Shown here in pieces: positions 57,452 to 64,000 of a stretch of 64,000 bases of DNA. Location: contig CM076959.1 of the NCBI GenBank assembly GCA_039566865.1, positions 8,353,501 to 8,417,500 on the forward strand. Direction: 5' to 3'. Position 1 is the first letter of the stretch, and the number at the start of each line of letters is the position of its first letter. Source of the stretch: Aurelia coerulea. Its lineage: Eukaryota > Cnidaria > Scyphozoa > Semaeostomeae > Ulmaridae. The translations under genes were made by a program, and so were the position numbers. The notes under the pieces were generated by a model, which was given only the letters and a program-made list of their open reading frames with translations, had not been told where the DNA came from and searched no databases.

Positions 57452-57736
57452 TAAACATTTCTTGGGCCTTCTCGCGAGGATGGGGGCGGTGCGCTGCTTC
57501 CCGGTGGGATGGGGGATGTGCTGTGCGGGATGTGAGTTCCCCTTCACGATGCAGGCACTGGGCTGCGGTTGAACTGGGGAATTGCTCCCTAGCGGCGACC
57601 GCAGCTTAGGATATGCGTGTGGGGGTTCCCTCGCGCGGTGTTTCCGCTGTCTCTCTGGGAGGTGGGCGTCGCCCCGTACCTCGTAGGGAAGGCATGCTTT
57701 TATCTTGTATATAATCCACTAAATGTTTTTATTGAT
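57452..57736. other. GC-rich spacer, probably LINE 3' UTR
   Basis: 57470-57700 is much richer in G and C than its surroundings (for example GGGGGCGGTGCGCTGCTTCC) and has no long frame. It lies directly after the LINE stop codon, so 3' UTR is the simplest reading. Confidence 0.4.
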
Positions 57737-57741
57737 TAGCT

Positions 57742-58281
57742 TGTCGAGAATATTCTAGAATATAGTTATAAATCAGTAATAACTAACGCTTACGCATGCC
57801 ACATTGTAGTCAACAGCTGAATCATCTTGCTTCGCCATTCGCCATTTTAGGCCTAATGACAAACATGTAGCCTCGCTTTCGTATAGAAATTGCGTAATCG
57901 TACGAAATCGTAATCTAGACACGTAGGGGCTTATCTGGAACATTCTAGGGGTAGGGTGAATAAACACAAAGGAATTCTTTGAACTTTGGACAAATTAGGA
58001 GTATTTCATAATAATTTGAGTAGTCATGATAATACAGCATTACGCAGCATTACGAGAACATTCTAAGCAAACAGTATAAAAGCTGTAGCCTTACCGTAGA
58101 GGAGGGTGAGTGAGTGTAAGTGTGTAAAGCGTAACAGTATCAACAGTATTAACGTCACATTAACAGTAAAATCAGAGAGAGTAGACATACGCAGTTGTGA
58201 TCAAGTGAGCTTCAACATCGAGATTCTTTGTGGGTCTATCTATCGTGAGTTTTGTTGCGCATTAAAGCGTGATTCCCGACA
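57742..58281 (+). repeat. BEL/Pao 5' LTR, 540 bp
   Basis: Bounded by TGTCG and CGACA. The first 300 bases match 63701-64000. Contains a TATA box at 58075-58082; ATTAAA at 58261-58266 could serve as poly(A) signal. Confidence 0.92.
58075..58082 (+). promoter_or_regulatory. TATA box of the BEL/Pao LTR
   Basis: TATAAAAG, about 200 bp before the LTR end. Transcription would start near 58105, which leaves an R-U5 region of normal size. Confidence 0.6.
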
Positions 58282-58284
58282 AAG

Positions 58285-58301
58285 TGGCACCTCCGACGGG
58301 A
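58285..58301 (+). promoter_or_regulatory. Primer-binding site of the BEL/Pao element
   Basis: TGGCACCTCCGACGGGA starts three bases after the LTR; TGG complements the CCA end of a tRNA. The tRNA type is not determined. Confidence 0.6.
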
Positions 58302-58403
58302 CTAATTCCTGGGTGCACAAAGCAGTGACGGAAGAGAGTATCTGGAGAATCAAGTACAAAACAAGCTTCTCAGTGAATTAGTCCTAATTCAGTAATTCTA
58401 CGA

Positions 58404-59653
58404 TTGGAAATGGGTTCGAAAGAAGCATTGAAGAAACTAGAGGATAAATTCAAGCTGTTGGAAATTAAAGACAAACAAACATCGCAAATATTACACGATA
58501 ACCGGGAGCGAGAGTTAAAAAGACATCTACAAGCAATTTTTAGTCGATTGGAGGAACTTTACGCATTGAGAAACAGTGTGGAAGACTGCAAGATTGCTGA
58601 AAACGAAGACCCACAAAAAGTTGAAGAATGGGGAGTGGAGTTCGAGGAGAAAGTGAAACATTATGAGCAAGTGGTTGAAGATTTAACCAATGCAATCGAA
58701 ACATTGGATCAGCACAAGGAGAGAGCAAGAATCGAGAGCGAAAGGCACGAGGAAGAGCTACGTTTGCAGAAGAGATTCGAAGAGGAGAAACGCATTGAAG
58801 AAATGAAACTTCACCTCAGAGAGCAATACGAAATGAAGCACAGTGAGGAGAAAAGGCCCGTACACGAGGAGCACGACGTAAAGGTGAAGCTGCCAAAGCT
58901 GAGCATTACAAGATTCAATGGTACACCAATCGACTGGATGAGATTTTGGAACCAATTCAGTGCAGAAATAGACAGTACAAAGATTTCGAATGTTTCCAAA
59001 TTCTCATATCTCAAAGAGCTATTGGATTCAAAGGTTCGCCTCCTCATTGATGGGTTGCCTTTTACATCTGAGGGTTACGAGAGAGCCAAAAGCATACTGC
59101 AGTCAAAGTTTGGGAAACCGAATGAGATCATCACAGCACACGTGAAAGGCATAATGGATCTACCCACAATCAATGGAGCGAATCCTGTGAAAATACATGA
59201 ATTCTTCGAGAAGCTTGTAACGCACGTCCAAGCGATGGAAACAATGGGAAAGCTGAAGACAATAAATGGATACGTCAGACTTTTGCTGGATAGACTGCCA
59301 GGGATACGATCCGACCTTGTGAGAAATGATGATAACTGGGATAGCTGGGAATTTCCACAGCTCGTAGAAGCCCTTCGCAAGTGGACAGAGAGAAACCCAA
59401 TGCAAGTGAAAAGAAAGATTACGTCGGATCACCACGTAAATTTGACAGGACACTTCAAACTGATCAGAAGCAGTGGAAAGGACGGAAATGTGTGTATTGT
59501 GGAGGAGATTTTCACAAAGCTAGCAATTGTTCAAAAATCAGTTCTCTTGAAGCACGCCGACAAGTTGTATCCAAGAGACGAAGAGACTTTGCTTTAACTG
59601 CCTGGGTTCCAGTCACAGAGCAGCAGAGCGCAGAAGCAAGCAAGGGTGTATGA
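58404..59653 (+). pseudogene. BEL/Pao Gag, frameshifted before the zinc knuckles
   Basis: 58404-59597 encodes 397 residues. Residues 1-155 are charged and coiled-coil-like (EALKKLEDKFKLLEIKDKQT; EEKRIEEMKLHLREQYE). From 161 follows the conserved Gag core of BEL/Pao elements (VKLPKLSITRFNGTPIDWM, FWNQFSAEI, SILQSKFGKPNEI, LLLDRLPGIRSDL; DUF1759-like). Near 59395 one base appears to be lost. The true continuation, with the first knuckle CVYCGGDFHKASNC, is read in the frame of 59381-59653. A second shift near 59580 moves the next knuckle (CFNCLGSSHRAAE) into the frame of the pol segment. Gag would form the particle and bind element RNA; this copy cannot make it whole. Confidence 0.88.
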
Positions 59654-61437
59654 AATGTGGATCAAGACATCACACATCCATTTGTGACAAGCCACCGGAA
59701 GCAGCTGAGCAGACAATGATGACATCTGAAATTAATCCAGTAACATATCCAGTTGTAGTTGTAAAAGTTAACGGCGTCAATTGCAGAGCTCTACTGGATA
59801 CAGGAGCTGGAAGTTCTTATGCTTCCGCAACACTCATCAACAGACTTGACATCAGTGCTTCAAGAACAGAAAGCAGGAAAATAGAGATGATGATGCACAC
59901 AGCGGCAAGGAAGATCCAGATCTACAACTTGAAGATAACCAACTGCGAGGAAGATTTTGAGATATATACCGACGTCAGCAAGGTGGACAAAAGTGTATTG
60001 CTGTCCGTAGCAAACCCAAAATATGATTCAATGATTAAGAGATATCAACACCTCAAGGGCGTGAAAATAATCGATACCGACTCGAAGAGTGAATTACCAA
60101 TACATCTTGTTTTGGGAGCAAGCGAGTATTCAAGAATCAAAACTTCTACAAAGCCAAGGATTGGTGATCCGGGAGATCCAGTGGCTGAGTACACACGGTT
60201 TGGATGGACAATAATTTCACCTGGTGCAGAAGTGAACTTATCCAACTTATATCTCACCAGAACAACAAGTGAAGATTACGACCGACTGTGCAGACTGGAT
60301 GTTCTTGGGATTGAGGATTCTCCCGCTGGTGACGAGCAGACGGTCTACGAAGACTTCAAGGATCAATTAACCAGAAGTGAGGAAGGGTGGTATGAAACTG
60401 GCCTACTCTGGAAGGTTGGACACCCATCGCTACCTACGAACGAGAAAGGGAGTTTAGGCAGATTGTCAACATTACTGCGGAAGTTAAAGCGTCAACCAAC
60501 GTTGTATGAAGGTTACCATGGTGTCATTCGAGAATACCTGGAACAGGGAATCGTAGAAAGAGTTCCAGAAAACAAAGAGCCTGCTGGAAAAGTATTCTAC
60601 ATACCACACAAGGCAGTAGTTCGTGAAAACGCAGAAAGCACAAAATTACGGGTGGTTTTTGATGCATCAGCAAGACAAGATGAGAAGAGCCCTTCCTTGA
60701 ACGACTGTCTTGAGACTGGACCTTCACTGCTAAACTTGCTCTGGAGTATCATTGTTCGCAACAGACTTAACCCAATTGCCCTAGCTGGTGACCTAAAGAA
60801 GGCGTTCTTGCAAGTAAGAATACGCGAAGAAGATCGTGATACGTTAAGATTTCACTGGATCAAGGACATACAACGAGAAGAAGTGGAGGTACTGAGATTT
60901 ACCAGAGCCTTGTTTGGATTAACACAATCTCCGTTTCTACTGGGTGGTACACTCGAACAACATCTTCTATCGTATGATGGCCAGCATGCAGAGACCATCG
61001 AAGAAATCAGGAGAAGTCTGTACGTTGACGACGTTATCAGTGGAGGGTGCACTATCGACGAAATGCAGCAGTTTAAAGCCAGAGCAATTCAGGTTTTCAA
61101 GGATGCCGGGTTCTCATTGCACAAATGGCATTCCAACGAGAGGCAGCTTGAAGGTGATCATATAGAAGCTGGTGATAATGAGCAGACATATGCCAAGCAG
61201 CAACTCGGGGTAATACATGATGAGACAAAGTTACTTGGCCTCCAATGGAGCAAATCAGAAGACAAGATTGCTGTCACATTTCCGACAAAATTTGGAGAAA
61301 CAACAAAGCGAGGAGTTTTACAGACACTTGCATCCATCTATGATCCGATAGGGATAGTGTCTCCAGTCACCCTGCGAGGAAAAGTGCTCTTTCGTGAACT
61401 TTGTGATGCAAAGATATCTTGGGATCAAGACACCTGA
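59650..61437 (+). pseudogene. BEL/Pao protease and reverse transcriptase
   Basis: 595 codons open. It begins in the last zinc knuckle (MKCGSRHHTSIC). The protease motif is ALLDTGAGSSY (DTG at 50-52). RT motifs: VFYIPHKAVVRE (315-326), LRVVFDASA (333-341), LAGDLKKAFLQVRI (378-391), FGLTQSPFLLGG (422-433) and the catalytic YVDD (458-461). The connection IYDPIGIVSPVTLRGKVLF follows. All catalytic residues are present. The frame ends at 61437 by a one-base shift, and the protein would continue in the frame of 61394-62077. The first ATG is not a real start: upstream codons in the same frame are part of Gag. Confidence 0.92.
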
Positions 61438-62077
61438 CAACATTGCAAAACGATGGAAAAGGTACACTGAAAACTTACCAATCAAGATGGAAGTTGTACG
61501 GAGTTTATGTACATACAGAGAGACGATCGACTCAATCGAGCTCCATGCGTTTGGTGATGCCAGTGAGGTAGGGACATCTGCCTGTGTTTATGCTGTTGTA
61601 CATCAGTCTTCGGGTATCAGTCAAGGTATTCTAGCAGCAAAATCTCGTTTGGCAAAGAAGGATACAACAATTCCCAGACTTGAGCTCGTTTCATCGCATA
61701 TGGCCGCAAACTTGTTAGAAAATGTGAGAGATGCTTTGGCTAATCTTCCTGTGAAACAAACAATCGCGTGGACAGATAGCAAAGTTGCACTTCATTGGAT
61801 AAGAGGTGAAGGAAACTACAAACAGTATGTACAGAACAGAGTGAAGAAAATAAGATCGAAAGACTTTATTACTTGGAGACATGTACCTGGAGAGCAAAAT
61901 CCTGCAGACATAGGAAGCAGAGGTTGTTCTGCAAGTGATTTGCAAGAGTCTCAGCTATGGTGGAGGGGTCCTTGTTGGCTTTCAAACTTAAGGTCCTTGT
62001 TGGTTTCCTTCACATATGGCCTGAAGACATTGAAACAGTGGCAACAGCGGAAAGTGAAGAGGAAGCAAAGAAAATAA
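61394..62077 (+). pseudogene. BEL/Pao RNase H region
   Basis: 227 codons in a shifted frame; the true element sequence enters near 61437. The four acidic residues of RNase H are visible: D55 in HAFGDAS, E97 in IPRLELVSS, D128 in IAWTDSKVALHW and D172 in NPADIGSRG. The segment ends in the linker to integrase, where a further shift near 61990-62030 moves the reading into the frame of the integrase segment. RNase H would digest the RNA strand during reverse transcription. Confidence 0.9.
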
Positions 62078-63645
62078 AGGAAATCTTGGCAACGACGGTC
62101 AGTGAACCAGACAGTATCGATGAGCTAATGCACCGTTTCTCTTACAAAAAGGCAATTCGAATAACTGGTTGGATTCTGCGATTCAAGAGGAACTGTACAA
62201 ACAGAGAGAAGAGATATAGACCGCTGGTGACAGAGGAAATCAATGCAGCAAACGAAATTTGGATCAAAAGAGTCCAAGGGGGAGTGAATGAAGACCCAAA
62301 GTTCAAGCAACATGTTAGCCAATTCAATTTAAAGCAAGACAACAGAGGAATCTACATATGTATCGGTAGAATTCAAGGCGTCTATCCTGTGTACCTACCA
62401 ACACATTCAAAATTCACCGAGAAAATCGTGATGGGCGCTCATCTCGCTACATTGCACGGGGGAGTTGGATTAACCATGACAAGGATAAGAGAGCATTACT
62501 GGATACCTAGATTACGCCAACTGACAAAGAAGACCATACGGAGCTGTTTTGGCTGCAAGCGTTTCCAAGCAGTTGCACTGAAGAAGCCACCAACAGCTAA
62601 GCTACCAGTAGAACGTACAACTGGAGACAGACCATACCAGGTGATTGGGCTAGACTTCGCAGGCCCAATAATTTACAAGAAAAGTGAGAAAGTTTGTGGA
62701 AAGGCTTACATTTTGCTGTTCACCTGCAGCCTTACTCGTGCCCTGTGTTTGGAGTTGTTACCAGATCAATCACTGGAGCTATTCTTGCCAACTCTGAAGA
62801 GATTCTTTGCGAGAAGAGGCCGACCAGACAAGATATATTCTGACAACTTCTCGACATTTGTAGCGGCAATGAGAAATGAGAAAATCCATGACTACCTTTC
62901 TTCAAACAATATCAAATGGCAATTTAATCTTAGCCGGGCCGCCTGGTGGGGCGGACAGTTCGAGAGAATGGTAGGTCTTACTAAGCAAGCCCTATTCAAG
63001 GTCGTCGGCAAAACAACGTTGACGTGGAACGAGCTCGTTGATGTATTGCTGGATGTGGAGCTGACGCTCAATAACCGACCACTCAGTTACGTAGAAGATG
63101 ACGTCCAGATGCCCATACTCACACCCAATGTCATGCTCTTTGGGCAACCAAACTACCCACCAGATCACGACATTGACGATATCGACGATCGAGACCTGAG
63201 GAAGAGAGCACGCCACCTAAATGAATGCAAAAAGCGGATCTGGAATCAATGGAGCAACGAATACCTAAAGGGACTCCGAGAAAGGCACAATTTGAAACAT
63301 CACGGCAAGACTAATACGTTGAATATCGGCGATGTCATGCTCATCAAGGGAGAGGAAAAGAACAGGGGGCAATGGAGAATCGGCATCATTCAACAGCTGA
63401 TTACGGGTAGAGATGGCATTGTTCGTGGAGCAAAGCTAAGAGCTGGAAAATCGACACTTGAACGAGCAGTACAACATCTTTATCCACTAGAGCTTCAATG
63501 TGACGATGCTACAGTAACAAGAACTACAGAGCTAAATGCTGATGCCAGGGAGTTTCGTCCGAGACGTGATGCAGCTGCAATCGCTACACTAAGAACGAAA
63601 GATCAGATGGAAGAAGAGAACCACGAGCCTTTGGTAGAATGGTGA
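61957..63645 (+). pseudogene. BEL/Pao integrase and C-terminal domain
   Basis: 562 codons open, running to a stop at 63643-63645. A zinc-binding H2C2 domain (HLATLHGGVG with H162 and H167; CFGCKRF with C197 and C200) precedes the DDE core: D233 in GLDFAGP, D296 in IYSDNFSTF and E336 in WWGGQFERMV. The C-terminal part (NTLNIGDVMLIKGEEKNRGQ, WRIGIIQQL) corresponds to the DUF5641-like end of BEL/Pao integrases. All catalytic residues are intact. The upstream frameshift separates it from the rest of Pol. Confidence 0.92.
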
Positions 63646-63690
63646 ACATCCATGATAAAAAGATGACATTTGAGAACTTCCTTCTCAAAT

Positions 63691-63700
63691 GGGGGGAGGG
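63691..63700 (+). promoter_or_regulatory. Polypurine tract of the BEL/Pao element
   Basis: GGGGGGAGGG immediately before the 3' LTR (TGTCGAG at 63701), the plus-strand DNA primer site. Confidence 0.8.
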
Positions 63701-64000
63701 TGTCGAGAATATTCTAGAATATAGTTATAAATCAGTAATAACTAACGCTTACGCATGCCACAGTGTAGTCAACAGCTGAATCATCTTGCTTCGCCATTCG
63801 CCATTTTAGGCCTAATGACAAACATGTAGCCTCGCTTTCGTATAGAAATTGCGTAATCGTACGAAATCGTAATCTAGACACGTAGGGGCTTATCTGGAAC
63901 ATTCTAGGGGTAGGGTGAATAAACACAAAGGAATTCTTTGGACTTTGGACAAATTAGGAGTATTTCATAATAATTTGAGTAGTCATGATAATACAGCATT
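63701..64000 (+). repeat. BEL/Pao 3' LTR, cut by the window end
   Basis: 300 bases identical to 57742-58041 except for two substitutions (CACAGTGTAG for CACATTGTAG; TTTGGACTTTGG for TTTGAACTTTGG). Confidence 0.95.

Larger units (their letters stand above)
57742..64000 (+). mobile_element. BEL/Pao LTR retrotransposon, right LTR cut by window end
   Basis: The 540-bp left LTR starts TGTCGAG and ends CGACA; the right LTR starts at 63701 and runs off the window after 300 bases. The two differ at 2 of the 300 comparable positions, so the insertion is young. Between them, in order, lie a primer-binding site, gag, a protease of the retropepsin type, RT, RNase H, integrase and a purine tract. This order and the motifs (DUF1759-, DUF1758- and peptidase A17-like regions, DUF5641-like end) are those of BEL/Pao elements. 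The TSD on the left would be TAGCT (57737-57741); the right one is outside the window. Frames are broken at least four times. Confidence 0.93.

Noticed and set aside
57773..57967. 64-codon minus-strand frame, repeated at 63732-63926
   Set aside because: It is the antisense of the BEL/Pao LTR and is duplicated only because the LTR is.
1..64000. CRISPR arrays, tRNA and rRNA genes
   Set aside because: The tandem repeats have no spacer structure typical of CRISPR, and no cloverleaf or rRNA core sequence was recognised by eye; a tRNAscan or Infernal run would be needed to exclude degenerate copies.

Overview
This window looks like a repeat-rich stretch of an animal nuclear genome. The organism is probably a marine invertebrate, and an anthozoan cnidarian fits best; this is an inference from the mix of CR1/L2-type and other LINEs, Penelope-like elements, Ty3/gypsy and BEL/Pao LTR elements and many small DNA transposons. 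I found no convincing complete host gene, no tRNA or rRNA gene, and no CRISPR array. Almost every supported feature is a transposable element or tandem repeat, and I placed many of them by matching terminal repeats and target-site duplications (TSDs) by eye.

Left part (1-7.3 kb): a 110/113-bp satellite at 1-1430, a hAT-like MITE at 2238-2411, an array of a short CCGGTTTTGGGACA-type motif at 4160-4545, and a decayed Penelope-like (PLE) fragment cut by a mariner-like element around 6407.

Nested complex (7261-18184): a minus-strand Ty3/gypsy element with two 159-bp LTRs. Its 3' LTR (left) is split by a plus-strand CR1/L2-like LINE (7324-10938) whose ORF2 is still open. Its 5' LTR (right) is split by a 2.9-kb DNA element (15250-18159) with perfect 97-bp terminal inverted repeats and a 9-bp TSD, Mutator-like. 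That element carries promoter-like motifs and a small, apparently spliced gene that starts inside one inverted repeat.

Middle (18.3-29.7 kb): several foldback elements ending in CCGGGTG...CACCCGG and flanked by TA, a decayed minus-strand LINE (23.28-25.56 kb), a piggyBac-like MITE (27956-28753) and a LINE 3' end.

From 29816 to 36337 lies a 6.5-kb non-autonomous DNA element with CACTCACAGAAA ends. It contains nested MITEs, a 139-bp tandem array and a large AAGTACCTTTAGGGG minisatellite with 88-bp and 80-bp higher-order units. Next comes a PLE (37323-38671) followed by a sequence that folds as a hammerhead ribozyme (38837-38878), then two more small transposons.

Right part (41-64 kb): about 9 kb without recognisable genes, a 1.68-kb foldback element with a 9-bp TSD (50080-51757), another CCGGGTG element, a hAT-like element filled with 124-bp tandem repeats (55225-56594), a LINE 3' fragment, and a young BEL/Pao retrotransposon (57742 to beyond the window end). 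The BEL/Pao LTRs differ at 2 of the 300 comparable bases, yet its genes are broken by at least four frameshifts.
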